Shown: positions 29,037 through 37,678, counted from the first letter of the stretch. The stretch: 64,000 nt of DNA from Myxococcus hansupus (GCF_000280925.3 NZ_CP012109.1:5910501-5974500), one strand, 5' to 3'. Notes: generated by a model from the sequence alone, not told the origin. Numbers and translations: made by a program.

Positions 29037-30032
29037 TCAGGCCGCCACGTCCTCCGGCTCCCGCCGCACCTTCGCGAGCGCCGCCACCACGACATCCGGA
29101 CCCGCGCCCGGCTTGTGGGCATTCTCACTGAGGTGCCGGCGCCACGCGCGCGCACCGGGCAGGCCCTGGAAGAGCCCCAGCATGTGCCGGGTGATGGCGC
29201 CCAGCGGCGCGCCGCGGCCGCGGGCCTTCTCGATGTACGGCAGCATCGCCTCCACGACTTCGTGCCGCTGAGGCACCGGCGTGGTGGCGCCGAAGAAGCG
29301 CCGGTCGGCCTCCGCCAGCAGGTAGGGGTTCTCATAGGGCGCGCGCCCCATCATCACCCCGTCCACGTGCTGGAGCTGCTCGGCGGCGGCGTCCAACGTC
29401 TTGATGCCGCCGTTGATGCTGATGTCCAGGTGGGGGAACTCCGCCTTGAGGCGGTGGACCAAATCGTAGCGCAGCGGCGGGACGTCGCGGTTCTCCCGGG
29501 GACTCAAGCCCTGGAGCCACGCCTTGCGCGCATGCACGATGAAGCGCGTGCAACCCGCGGCCGACACGGTCCGGATGAAGCCCTCCAACGTCGGCCACTC
29601 CTCCAGCTCGTCGATGGCGATGCGCGACTTCACCGTCACGGGGATGTTCACCGCGTCCCGCATGGCGCCCACCAGACGGGCGACGAGCTCCGGCTCCGCC
29701 ATGAGACACGCGCCGAAGCGGCCCGACTGGACGCGGTCGCTCGGGCAGCCGACGTTGAGGTTGATTTCGTCGTAGCCCCACTGCTCACCGATGCGGGCCG
29801 ACTCGGCGAGCGCCTCGGGCTCGGACCCGCCGAGCTGCAGCGCCACGGGGTGCTCCGCCGCGTCGTAGCCCAGGAGCCGGTCCCGGTCTCCGTGGATGAC
29901 GGCGCCCGTCGTCACCATCTCCGTGTACAGCAGCGTGTGACGGCTGAGCAGCCGGTGGAAGTACCGGCAGTTCCGGTCCGTCCAGTCCATCATCGGCGCG
30001 ACAGACAGCGGCGTGGGGCGAATCGGCATCAT
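29037..30032 (-). CDS. dusA: tRNA-dihydrouridine synthase A
   Basis: 331 residues from the ATG at 30032 (ATG 30029 is an adjacent alternative). The FMN enzyme reduces uridines 20/20a in the tRNA D-loop with NADPH. The sequence starts RPTPLSVAPMMDWTDRNCRY, typical of DusA; INLNVGCPSDRVQSGRFGA contains the Cys that protonates the uracil; VTVKSRIAIDE, FIVHARKAWLQGLSP and INGGIKT follow in the TIM barrel, with the helical C-terminal domain from ~residue 240. It is convergent with the TPR gene and divergent from the oxidoreductase. Confidence 0.95.
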   Translation of the reverse strand: MMPIRPTPLSVAPMMDWTDRNCRYFHRLLSRHTLLYTEMVTTGAVIHGDRDRLLGYDAAEHPVALQLGGSEPEALAESARIGEQWGYDEINLNVGCPSDRVQSGRFGACLMAEPELVARLVGAMRDAVNIPVTVKSRIAIDELEEWPTLEGFIRTVSAAGCTRFIVHARKAWLQGLSPRENRDVPPLRYDLVHRLKAEFPHLDISINGGIKTLDAAAEQLQHVDGVMMGRAPYENPYLLAEADRRFFGATTPVPQRHEVVEAMLPYIEKARGRGAPLGAITRHMLGLFQGLPGARAWRRHLSENAHKPGAGPDVVVAALAKVRREPEDVAA

Positions 30033-30264
30033 GCTTGAACCCGGGAAGGCGGCCGGAGCGTCCCAACCCACGGGCCGCTCCCCTGCTGCCGCCTGCATCT
30101 ACCCGGGTTTGCCACCCCTGCCCACCCCCTTGCCGTCCAGCGCTCGGACGGCGCGAGGGACGAGGGGCCAGAAGATTACACTCCGAGCAAACCCAGCCAG
30201 GAAGCGGGCCCCTCCCTCATCAGTTGCCTGGCGGCCTCGCCCGTCCGTGGCTAGTCATGCGCGC

Positions 30265-31275
30265 ATGAGAGCCTATGAGCTGCAGCAGACGGGGAGCGTC
30301 GATGCGTGGGTCCAGGTGGAGCGGCCGCAGCCCCAGCCGGGTCCAGGCCAGGCGCTGGTCCGCATCCGCGCGGTGTCCCTGAACTACTGTGACCTCTACA
30401 TCGCCCTGGGTCGCTACCCGGGCGCACGTCCCCCGTCCCTCATCCCCGTCTCCGACGGCGCGGGCGAGGTGGTCGCCGTGGGCGCAGGCGTGTCGCGCGT
30501 GACGCCGGGCGACCGCGTGGCCGCCACCTTCTTCCAGACGTGGACAGACGGCCCGGCCACCCCGGAGAAGACGGGCAACGCGCTAGGCGGCAGCGTGAAT
30601 GGCGTGCTGACCGAGTACGCTGTCGTGGACGCGGAGGGGCTCATCCTCCTCCCGGAGCACCTGTCCTTCGAGGAAGGCGCCACCCTTCCCTGCGCGGCCG
30701 TCACGGCCTGGAACTCGCTGGTGGCCGAGGGCCGGCTCCAGCCGGGCCAGACGGTGCTCGCCCAGGGCACCGGCGGCGTGTCCATCTTCGCGCTCCAGTT
30801 CGCCAAGGCGCTGGGGGCGCGCGTCATCATCACCTCCAGCCAGGACGCGAAGCTGGAGCACGCCCGGAAGCTCGGCGCGGACGGCACCATCAACTACCGC
30901 AAGCACCCGGACTGGGAGACGGAGGTCCTCGCCCTCACCGGCGGCCAGGGCGTGGACCACGTCCTGGAGGTCGCGGGCGAGGAGACCTTCCCCCGCTCGG
31001 TCAAGGCCACCCGGCCCGGCGGCCACATCTCCCTCATCGGCATGCTCAGCGGCGGCTTCGCCAAGCCGGACCCGGCCCTGGTGGAGCCGAAGAAGCTGGA
31101 CGTCCAGCGGACCTACGTGGGCAGCCGCGCCATGTTCGAGGACATGAACCGGCTCATCACCCAGCACCGGCTCAAGCCCGTCATCGACCGGAGCTTCCCG
31201 TTCGAGCAGGCGCGAGAGGCCCTGGCCTACATGGAGTCGGGGGCGCACTTTGGAAAGATTGTCGTCGCCGTTTGA
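30265..31275 (+). CDS. Zinc-independent quinone oxidoreductase / MDR family dehydrogenase
   Basis: 336 residues from the ATG at 30265 (MRAYELQQTG). It belongs to the medium-chain dehydrogenase/reductase superfamily: GroES-like N-terminal domain (residues ~5-140, with NYCDLYIALGRYPG and PVSDGAGEVVAVGAGV) and Rossmann domain (~145-300, with LAQGTGGVSIFALQFAKALG). The cysteines and His that bind catalytic and structural zinc in alcohol dehydrogenases are missing, so it is a zinc-free type using NAD(P)H. Substrate unknown. Confidence 0.9.
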   Translation: MRAYELQQTGSVDAWVQVERPQPQPGPGQALVRIRAVSLNYCDLYIALGRYPGARPPSLIPVSDGAGEVVAVGAGVSRVTPGDRVAATFFQTWTDGPATPEKTGNALGGSVNGVLTEYAVVDAEGLILLPEHLSFEEGATLPCAAVTAWNSLVAEGRLQPGQTVLAQGTGGVSIFALQFAKALGARVIITSSQDAKLEHARKLGADGTINYRKHPDWETEVLALTGGQGVDHVLEVAGEETFPRSVKATRPGGHISLIGMLSGGFAKPDPALVEPKKLDVQRTYVGSRAMFEDMNRLITQHRLKPVIDRSFPFEQAREALAYMESGAHFGKIVVAV

Positions 31276-31344
31276 GCGCGCCTAGCGAGGGAGCGAGCCA
31301 CAGGCAAGCAGAAAGGAAGGCTGGAGATTCTCTCCACTTAGGGT

Positions 31345-31373
31345 AGTCACGGGCGCGCCAGGGGCCCGTGACT
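31345..31373. terminator. Perfect hairpin after the oxidoreductase gene
   Basis: AGTCACGGGC at 31345-31354 pairs exactly with GCCCGTGACT at 31364-31373 across 9 bases. No T-run. It could end the oxidoreductase message or belong to the 5' leader of the phosphate transport genes. Confidence 0.55.
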
Positions 31374-31400
31374 GCCATCTCGACGGCCCTCGTGAACGGC

Positions 31401-31420
31401 GTCGCCTGCATTCAGGCGAC
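31401..31420 (+). promoter_or_regulatory. Stem-loop immediately before the DUF47-pit ribosome binding site
   Basis: GTCGCCTG and CAGGCGAC form a perfect 8-bp stem with a CATT tetraloop, ending 2 bases before the Shine-Dalgarno GGAGGG at 31423-31428. The position suggests a leader element that may affect initiation or message stability. Confidence 0.5.
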
Positions 31421-31432
31421 TTGGAGGGCCGG

Positions 31433-32059
31433 ATGCTCGAGAAGCTGATGCCGAAGTCGGACGAGTTCTTCGACGACTTCGATGCGCAATGTGCCGTCAC
31501 CGTCGAAGGCGCGAAGATGCTCTACGCGCTGCTCAGTGACTACCGCGACGTCCCCGCGCGGGTCCAAGCGCTCAAGGACGTGGAGCACCGTGGGGACGAG
31601 GTCACCCACACCGCCTTCAACCGCCTGCACCAGCAGTTCATCACCCCGTTCGACCGGGGGCAGATTCACTCGCTGCTGTCGCGCATCGACGACGTGTTGG
31701 ACCTGACGAACGCCGCCGCCGCACGCCTGCACTACTACGAAATCCCGTCCAGCCTGCCGGACGCCACGGAGCTGGCGCGCCTGCTGGTGCTCTCCACGGA
31801 GAAGGTGCAGGAGGTGGTGGCCGCGCTGCGCCTCATCAAGAAGCCGGAGCAGATTCTGGCCGGGTGCAAGGAAATCAAGCGCCTGGAGACGCAGGCGGAT
31901 GAAGCCCTGCGCGCGGGGGTCGGCCGGCTCTTCAAGAGCGGCGCGGACACGCTGCTCATCATCAAGTGGAAGGAGATTTACGACTTCATCGAGACCGCCA
32001 CCGACAAGTGCCAGTCGGTGGCGAACGTCATCGAAGGCGTGGTGCTGGAGCACAGCTAA
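31433..32059 (+). CDS. DUF47 (PhoU-like) phosphate transport accessory protein
   Basis: 208 residues from the ATG at 31433, placed by GGAGGG at 31423-31428 (TTG 31421 is in frame but overlaps it). All-helical, charged, with the DUF47 pattern: MLEKLMPKSDEFFDDFDAQC at the start, RVQALKDVEHRGDEVTHTAF and FITPFDRGQIHSLLSRIDDV with acidic residues that may bind metal, and LLIIKWKEIYDFIETATDKC near the end. DUF47 proteins are often next to Pit transporters and are thought to modulate their activity, similar to PhoU. The stop codon directly abuts the pit start. Confidence 0.92.
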   Translation: MLEKLMPKSDEFFDDFDAQCAVTVEGAKMLYALLSDYRDVPARVQALKDVEHRGDEVTHTAFNRLHQQFITPFDRGQIHSLLSRIDDVLDLTNAAAARLHYYEIPSSLPDATELARLLVLSTEKVQEVVAALRLIKKPEQILAGCKEIKRLETQADEALRAGVGRLFKSGADTLLIIKWKEIYDFIETATDKCQSVANVIEGVVLEHS

Positions 32060-33085
32060 ATGCTACTCGCCGCCGTCATCCTCATCGTCGCGGTCGCACT
32101 CATCTTCGACTTCATCAACGGCTTCCACGACGCGGCGAACTCCATCGCCACGGTGGTCTCCACCCGAGTGCTCTCCCCCAACCTGGCCGTGGCCTGGGCC
32201 GCCTTCTTCAACTTCGTGGCGGCCTTTGGCGGGGGCGTCCATGTGGCCAACACCATGGGCAAGGGCATCATCAACTTCGAGATGCTCCGCGCCGAGGGCC
32301 CCAGCGCGGTGCTCTCCGTCATCTTCGCCGCGCTCATGGGCGCCATCGTCTGGAACCTGCTGACGTGGTGGTGGGGCCTGCCCTCCTCGTCGTCGCACGC
32401 GCTGGCGGGCGGGATGATTGGCGCCACGCTGCCGGTGCTCGGCTTCGCCGGCCTCGTCGGCTCGGGCATCGCGAAGATTGCCGCCTTCATCGTGCTCTCG
32501 CCGCTCATCGGCATGACGCTGGGCATCAGCCTGATGGTGTTGAGCACGTGGGTCGTGCACCGCCAGACGCCGCTGAAGGTGGACTCGTGGTTCCGCAAGC
32601 TGCAGCTCGTATCCTCCGCCATCTTCTCCTACAGCCACGGCACCAATGACGCGCAGAAGGTGATGGGCATCATCGCGGTGGTGCTCTTCGGCACCATCTG
32701 GAAGGACCGGCCGTTCCACATCGACTGGTGGATGATCATCTCCTGTCACGCGGCCATCGCCCTGGGGACCTTCTTCGGCGGGTGGCGCATCGTGCGCACC
32801 ATGGGCCACAGCCTCACCAAGCTGGCGCCCATTGGCGGCTTCGCCGCGGAGACGGGCGGCGGCGTCACCATCATCGCGCTCGCGCAGTTGGGCATCCCGG
32901 TGTCCACCACGCACACCATCACCGGCGCCATCGTGGGCGTGGGCTCCACCAAGGGCTGGCGCGCCGTGAAGTGGGGCGTCGCGGGCCGCATCATCTGGGC
33001 CTGGGTGTTCACCATTCCCGCGGCGGCCATCACCGCGGCGGTCGTCTACGGCCTCACGCAACTGGTCGTGATGCTCGCAAGCTGA
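32060..33085 (+). CDS. pit: Low-affinity inorganic phosphate transporter (Pit family)
   Basis: 341 residues from ATG 32060, immediately after the DUF47 stop, indicating translational coupling. It is an inner-membrane phosphate/metal symporter of the PiT family with about ten membrane segments in two inverted halves. Each half has the family signature: FDFINGFHDAANSIATVVST in the N-terminal half and IFSYSHGTNDAQKVMGIIAV in the C-terminal half. GLPSSSSHALAGGMIGA and GIPVSTTHTITGAIVGVGS are the matching second motifs. No PhoB-like box was recognised upstream. Confidence 0.95.
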   Translation: MLLAAVILIVAVALIFDFINGFHDAANSIATVVSTRVLSPNLAVAWAAFFNFVAAFGGGVHVANTMGKGIINFEMLRAEGPSAVLSVIFAALMGAIVWNLLTWWWGLPSSSSHALAGGMIGATLPVLGFAGLVGSGIAKIAAFIVLSPLIGMTLGISLMVLSTWVVHRQTPLKVDSWFRKLQLVSSAIFSYSHGTNDAQKVMGIIAVVLFGTIWKDRPFHIDWWMIISCHAAIALGTFFGGWRIVRTMGHSLTKLAPIGGFAAETGGGVTIIALAQLGIPVSTTHTITGAIVGVGSTKGWRAVKWGVAGRIIWAWVFTIPAAAITAAVVYGLTQLVVMLAS

Positions 33086-33095
33086 ACCCCGGGGC

Positions 33096-33126
33096 GGGCC
33101 CGCGTTCACCTCCGTGAACCGGGCCC
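33096..33126 (+). terminator. Hairpin after pit
   Basis: GGGCCCG-C-GTTCAC pairs with GTGAAC-CGGGCCC, 13 base pairs with one bulged C and a 4-base loop, 10 bases after the stop. A second perfect hairpin (GGGGACCT/AGGTCCCC) follows at 33135-33153. Neither has a T-run. Confidence 0.6.
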
Positions 33127-33160
33127 CGGCACGCGGGGACCTGCCAGGTCCCCTGCTTGA

Positions 33161-33174
33161 CTTGCCGCGGCAAG
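33161..33174. promoter_or_regulatory. 14-bp perfect palindrome at the thr leader promoter region
   Basis: CTTGCCGCGGCAAG is a perfect palindrome starting inside a TTGACT hexamer (33157-33162) that could be the -35 of the thr leader transcript. No convincing -10 was found downstream. It could be an operator; regulator unknown. Confidence 0.4.
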
Positions 33175-33193
33175 TTCGGCCAGCCTTCGTTTC

Positions 33194-33331
33194 ATGAGCG
33201 GCGTCAACGGCCAGCACGTGCAGCGCGAGGGAACGACGTTCCCCGCCAGCCCGTGCCGTGCGACGACCGCCCAGACCTCCACGACGACGACCACCACGAC
33301 TACGACTTCCCGCCGGGCGCGGGTGGTCTAG
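33194..33331 (+). CDS. thrL: thr operon leader peptide (attenuator)
   Basis: 45 codons from ATG 33194 to TAG 33329-33331, too short for routine gene calling. Codons 30-38 are nine consecutive threonine codons (33281-33307), with additional Thr at 14, 15, 24, 25 and 28, so 14 of 45 codons. It lies 159 bases upstream of thrA and is followed by a strong terminator and an alternative antiterminator pairing. By analogy with E. coli thrL, low charged tRNA-Thr should stall the ribosome in the Thr run and let thrA be transcribed. Unlike E. coli there are no Ile codons. No Shine-Dalgarno is visible before the ATG, so leaderless initiation is possible. Analogous, not obviously homologous, to known leaders. 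Confidence 0.82.
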   Translation: MSGVNGQHVQREGTTFPASPCRATTAQTSTTTTTTTTTSRRARVV

Positions 33332-33369
33332 CTCAGGAACCCCCTTCGGTTTCCAGCTCGGCCCCGCGC
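33317..33369 (+). promoter_or_regulatory. Antiterminator pairing of the thr attenuator
   Basis: GCGCGGG at 33317-33323, inside leader codons 42-44, is exactly complementary to CCCGCGC at 33363-33369, which forms the left arm of the terminator stem. A ribosome stalled early in the Thr run would leave 33317-33323 free; a ribosome reaching the stop codon would cover it and allow the terminator. The mutual exclusion is inferred from base complementarity. Confidence 0.65.
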
Positions 33370-33390
33370 TCTCCGGCGCGGGGCTTTTTT
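33361..33390 (+). terminator. Intrinsic terminator (attenuator) upstream of thrA
   Basis: GCCCCGCG at 33361-33368 pairs perfectly with CGCGGGGC at 33377-33384, followed directly by six T (33385-33390). It is the best intrinsic terminator in the window and lies between the leader stop codon and thrA, which is the position of an attenuator rather than of an operon end. Confidence 0.88.
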
Positions 33391-33490
33391 GTTGTCAAAC
33401 GCCTCAGGAGTCCCGAATGCAGCCCACCCTCCAGACGACGTCCCGCAGACAGCAGCCCCGGCTTCTCGCTTCCCGCAGCGAGGTGCGGTC

Positions 33491-35950
33491 ATGAGGGTGA
33501 TGAAATTCGGTGGGACGAGCGTGGGCAATGCCCAGCGCATGCGCGGCGTGGTGGACCTGGCCGAGGCCGCGCGCAAGGAGACGCGGGTGATGGTGGTCGC
33601 CTCCGCCGTCTCCGGCATCACCAACCTCCTGGTGGAATCGGCGCGCGCCGCCCAGGAGGGAAACCCCGTGGAGTCGCTCCACGGCCGCTTCGAGGAGGTC
33701 CACCGCGGCATCGTCCGCGAGTTGGCGGCGGAGCTGGGTGAGGCGCGGCTGCGCTCGCTGGAGGAAGGGCTGTCCACGCTGTCCTCCGAGCTGCGGGGGC
33801 TGCTGCAAGGCGTGGGACTCCTGCGGGAGTGTTCGCCGTCCGTGCTCGCGCACCTGTCCGGGCTGGGCGAGCGCGCCTCGTGCCTCATCCTGGGCGCGCT
33901 GATGGCCGCGCGAGGCCTGTCGCCGCACGCGGTGGAGCCGCGCGACGCCATCCTCTGCGCGGGCGACCCGCTCCAGGCCACGCCGCTCCAGGAGGAGAGC
34001 CGCGCCCGCTTCGCACCGCTGCGTGACGCAAGCGGCCCCGGGCTGATGCTGATGCCGGGCTTCTTCGGCGGCGACGGCAAGGGCAAGACGATGTGCCTGG
34101 GCCGAGGCGGCTCGGACTACTCGGCGGCGCTGGCGGCGGCGGCGCTGGACGCGGCGCTGCTGGAAATCTGGACGGACGTGGACGGCATCTTCAGCGCGGA
34201 CCCGCGCCTGGTGCCCGAGGCCTTCCCCCTCCCCGAGGTGAGCTTCGAGGAGGCCATGGAGCTGGCCTACTTCGGCGCGAAGGTGCTCCACCCCAAGACG
34301 ATTGCGCCCGCGCGCGAGCGCGGCATTCCGGTGCGCGTCTGCAACAGCTTCCGCCCCGAGCACCCGGGCACGCGCGTCACCGACGACGCCGCGCCGCCCG
34401 AGCACCCGGTGCGCGGCCTGTCCTTCCTCCCCGGCATCGCGCTGCTGAACCTGGCCGGCGCGGGCTTGAAGGGCGTGCCCGGCACCGCCGCCCGCGTCTT
34501 CGAGGCCATGGCCCACGCGAGCATCTCCGTGGTGCTCATCACCCAGGGCTCCAGCGAGTGCTCCATCAGCTTCTGCGTCCAGCAGGCCGACGCGGAGCGC
34601 GCCGTGAAGGCGCTGGAAGCGGCCTTCGAGATGGAGCGCGCCGCGGGCAAGGTGGACACCATCGAGCAGCAGCGCGGGCTCGCCGTGCTCAGCATCGTCG
34701 GTGACGGCATGCGCCACCGCGTGGGCGTGGCCGGCACGTTCTTCAGCGCGCTGGCGGACGTGGGGTGCAGCATCGCCGCCATCGCCCAGGGCTCCAGCGA
34801 GCGCAGCATCTCCGCCGTCATCTCGGAGACGGACGGCCCGCGCGCGCTGGCGCACGTGCATGGCCGCTGCTTCGGCACCACGGAGGTGGTGGAGCTGCTG
34901 CTGGCCGGCGTGGGCAGCGTGGGCGGCGAGCTGCTCAAGCAGGTGCACCAGCAGGCGCCCAAGCTGCGCGCCCACGGACTCGACTTGCGCGTGTGCGTCA
35001 TCGCCAACAGCAAGCGCTGCGTGGCCTCCGGCGAGGGCCTGCCCCTGGAGGACTGGAAGGCGCGGCTCGCGGCGGGGAATGACGGCGCGCCGCTGGACAC
35101 CTTCCGCGAATGGGCCCGCGCCAAGCGTCCGGGCCGGCCCGTCTTCGTGGACTGCACCAGCAGCGAGGACATCGCGCTCGCCTACCCGTCGCTGATGGAG
35201 GCCGGGCTCCACGTCGTCACCGCCAACAAGAAGGCCAACGCGGGGCAGTGGAGCCACTGGCGCAAGCTGCGCGAGACGGCCTCGCGTCACCAGCGGCGCT
35301 TCTTGTACGAGACGAACGTGGGCGCGGCGCTGCCCGTCATCGACACGTTGAAGAACATGCTGCGCACCGGTGACCGCGTGCTGCGCGTGGAGGGCATCCT
35401 CTCCGGCTCGCTGTCGTTCATCCTGGGCCTCACCGAGGAAGGCGTGCCCCTGTCCCGCGCGGTGGGCACCGCCATGGAGAAGCGCTTCACCGAACCGGAC
35501 CCGCGCGACGACCTGCACGGGACGGACGTGGCGCGCAAGGTGCTCATCCTCGCGCGCGAGCTGGGCCGCACCGTGGAGCTGGAGCAGGTGACGCTGGACT
35601 CGCTGCTGCCCTCGGACTTCGACGCGACGGGGCCGCTGGATGACTTCCTCGCCCGCCTGCCGCAGGTGGACGCCGCCTTCCAGCGCCGCGTGGAGGCGCT
35701 GCGCAAGGAGGGCAAGGTGCTGCGCTACGTGGGCAGCGTCACCGAGGACGGCTGCTTCGTCGGGCTCGTCCCCGTGTCCCTGGAGCACCCGCTGGCCGCG
35801 GTCAAGGGCGGGGAGAACGCGCTTAGCTTCACGTCGGAGCGCTACAGCCCCACACCGCTCGTGATTCGCGGCTACGGCGCGGGCGCCGCGGTGACGGCCG
35901 CGGGCGTGCTGGCGGACGTGCTGCGGCTGGTCGACGGCCCCCTGCCCTGA
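33491..35950 (+). CDS. thrA: Bifunctional aspartate kinase / homoserine dehydrogenase I
   Basis: 819 residues (E. coli ThrA has 820) from the ATG at 33491 with GAGGTG at 33480-33485. It catalyses the first and third steps from aspartate to threonine and methionine. The kinase part starts MRVMKFGGTSVGNAQRM and includes WTDVDGIFSADPR and AMELAYFGAKVLHPKT (residues ~1-290). Two ACT regulatory units follow (LNLAGAGLKGVPGTAARVFE and LSIVGDGMRHRVGVAGTFFS, ~315-460), then NAD-binding LLLAGVGSVGGELL at ~471 and homoserine dehydrogenase motifs FVDCTSSEDIA, VVTANKKANAG and GILSGSLSFILG. It is preceded by the Thr attenuator. No thrB or thrC follows. Confidence 0.96.
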   Translation: MRVMKFGGTSVGNAQRMRGVVDLAEAARKETRVMVVASAVSGITNLLVESARAAQEGNPVESLHGRFEEVHRGIVRELAAELGEARLRSLEEGLSTLSSELRGLLQGVGLLRECSPSVLAHLSGLGERASCLILGALMAARGLSPHAVEPRDAILCAGDPLQATPLQEESRARFAPLRDASGPGLMLMPGFFGGDGKGKTMCLGRGGSDYSAALAAAALDAALLEIWTDVDGIFSADPRLVPEAFPLPEVSFEEAMELAYFGAKVLHPKTIAPARERGIPVRVCNSFRPEHPGTRVTDDAAPPEHPVRGLSFLPGIALLNLAGAGLKGVPGTAARVFEAMAHASISVVLITQGSSECSISFCVQQADAERAVKALEAAFEMERAAGKVDTIEQQRGLAVLSIVGDGMRHRVGVAGTFFSALADVGCSIAAIAQGSSERSISAVISETDGPRALAHVHGRCFGTTEVVELLLAGVGSVGGELLKQVHQQAPKLRAHGLDLRVCVIANSKRCVASGEGLPLEDWKARLAAGNDGAPLDTFREWARAKRPGRPVFVDCTSSEDIALAYPSLMEAGLHVVTANKKANAGQWSHWRKLRETASRHQRRFLYETNVGAALPVIDTLKNMLRTGDRVLRVEGILSGSLSFILGLTEEGVPLSRAVGTAMEKRFTEPDPRDDLHGTDVARKVLILARELGRTVELEQVTLDSLLPSDFDATGPLDDFLARLPQVDAAFQRRVEALRKEGKVLRYVGSVTEDGCFVGLVPVSLEHPLAAVKGGENALSFTSERYSPTPLVIRGYGAGAAVTAAGVLADVLRLVDGPLP

Positions 35951-36045
35951 GGCAGGCAGCCAATGTGCGTTTGAAGTTGGCTCCAGAGTTGCCGACAATG
36001 TCCCGCCTGCCCTCGAATGCGCGAGGGCAAGGGGGAGAGAATCGA

Positions 36046-37665
36046 ATGGACGTGACGCGCAAATCGACGCGACGCCTCACCCGCAAGGTGCTGGCGCTTG
36101 CATTCACCCTGGCGCTGGCACCTGCGTGTAACGGTGACGATGACAACGACGACGACGGCGGTGGCGACGGCCCTCCGGGAGACCCCGTCACCGTCAGCGG
36201 ACTGGTGACGTACGACTTCGTCCCCGCCGTCTACTCCCCGACCACGCGCCGGGGCACGCTGGAGTTTAATCAAGCGTCCGTGCGGCCCGTGCGCAACGCC
36301 GTCATCCAGGTCCGGCAGGGCACGCGGGTGCTCGTCGACGGAACGACGGATGAAGAAGGCCGCTACACCGTCACCTACCAGCCACGAGGCACCGGGGCCC
36401 TGACGGTGGTCGCGCTCGCCAAGACGACCACGCCGGAAATCCAGATCGAGGACAACACCGACAACAACGCCATCTGGGCCGTGGGCAACTCGCTCGCCGC
36501 GTCGGAGACGACCAAGAACCTGCACGCGACCCACGGCTGGTCGGGGACCCGGTACACCGCGAACCAGCGCGTCGCCGCGCCCTTCGCCATCCTCGACAGC
36601 ATGTACACCGCGTCGCGGGCCTTCATGGATGCCCGCGAGGTCAACTTCCCCCTGCTCAAGGTGAACTGGAGCCCGAACAACGTCCCGCAGTCGGGCAACA
36701 AGGCGCGGGGCCAGATTGGCACGTCGCACTTCTCGTTCTCCGAAAACGAAATCTACGTGCTCGGGCGAGACGGCGTGGACACCGACGAGTTCGACGCCCA
36801 CGTCATCGTCCATGAGTGGGGGCACTACTTCGAGGCCAACCTGTCTCGCGCGGACAGCCCGGGTGGGCCGCACTCCAGCGGCGAGAGCCTGGACCCGCGC
36901 CTGGCCTTCGGCGAGGGCTATGGCAACGCGCTGGCCAGCATCATCCTGCCGGAGCCCATCTACGTCGACACGCTGTGGAGCGGCACGACGCTGGCCGCCT
37001 TCGGCTTCGACGCGGAGAGCGAGCCCGTGCCCACCACCGACGACCCCATCTCGTCCCGGGGCTCCTTCTCCGAGATGAGCGTCTTCCGGATGCTCTACGA
37101 CTTGTACGACTCCGGCAGCAACGAAGCCCATGACCGCGTGTCGTACGACATCGGCATCTTCTACGACGTGCTGGTGGGCCCCCAGAAGTCGACGCCCGCG
37201 CTCACCACCATTGGCTCGTTCATCCACAGCATCAAGGCTCAGCCGGGCGTGAACGCCGCGGACGTGGACACGCTGGCGGCCTTCTACAACATCGGGTCCA
37301 TCACCTCGGACTTCGGTGACGGCGACGCGCCGCTGCGGAGCATCTACACGAACGTGGACCGGATTCCGTACAACACCACCGTCACGCTGCGCGGCGGCGT
37401 GGACTACAACAAGCGCCCGCAGAACCAGTACTTCGTGTTCCAGGGCACCGGGCAGTCCATGACGTTCACCGCGACGCACTCGGAGGACGTGGGCATCGAG
37501 GTCTACCACCGCGGCGAGGTCGTCGGCAGCGCCGACCGGTACCTCTCCGGCACGGAGACCATCACCATCCCCACGCAGGCCGACGAGCCCTATGTCCTGG
37601 TGCTGGTGGGCTTCTCCGAAATCAACGCCAACTACACGCCGACCCTCGCCATCACCTCCCCGTGA
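36046..37665 (+). CDS. HEXXH metalloprotease-like lipoprotein
   Basis: 539 residues from the ATG at 36046 with GGGGGAGAGA at 36031-36040. The N-terminus RRLTRKVLALAFTLALAPAC is a lipoprotein signal; a poly-Asp/Gly stretch (DDDNDDDGGGDG) follows. Residues ~45-120 look like a carboxypeptidase-regulatory-like beta sandwich (DEEGRYTVTYQPRGTG). HEWGHYFE at 256-263 is a zinc-binding HEXXH motif, with FGEGYGNALASI downstream possibly providing the third ligand. The C-terminal ~110 residues are beta-rich (pre-peptidase-like). Likely an extracellular protease; family uncertain. A small lipoprotein follows 13 bases downstream, so the two are probably an operon. Confidence 0.8.
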   Translation: MDVTRKSTRRLTRKVLALAFTLALAPACNGDDDNDDDGGGDGPPGDPVTVSGLVTYDFVPAVYSPTTRRGTLEFNQASVRPVRNAVIQVRQGTRVLVDGTTDEEGRYTVTYQPRGTGALTVVALAKTTTPEIQIEDNTDNNAIWAVGNSLAASETTKNLHATHGWSGTRYTANQRVAAPFAILDSMYTASRAFMDAREVNFPLLKVNWSPNNVPQSGNKARGQIGTSHFSFSENEIYVLGRDGVDTDEFDAHVIVHEWGHYFEANLSRADSPGGPHSSGESLDPRLAFGEGYGNALASIILPEPIYVDTLWSGTTLAAFGFDAESEPVPTTDDPISSRGSFSEMSVFRMLYDLYDSGSNEAHDRVSYDIGIFYDVLVGPQKSTPALTTIGSFIHSIKAQPGVNAADVDTLAAFYNIGSITSDFGDGDAPLRSIYTNVDRIPYNTTVTLRGGVDYNKRPQNQYFVFQGTGQSMTFTATHSEDVGIEVYHRGEVVGSADRYLSGTETITIPTQADEPYVLVLVGFSEINANYTPTLAITSP

Positions 37666-37678
37666 GCCCGGAGCGCAC

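Noticed and set aside
33404-35998. 864-codon open frame on the minus strand
   Set aside because: Antisense shadow of thrA, His/Ala/Gly-rich composition without recognisable domains.
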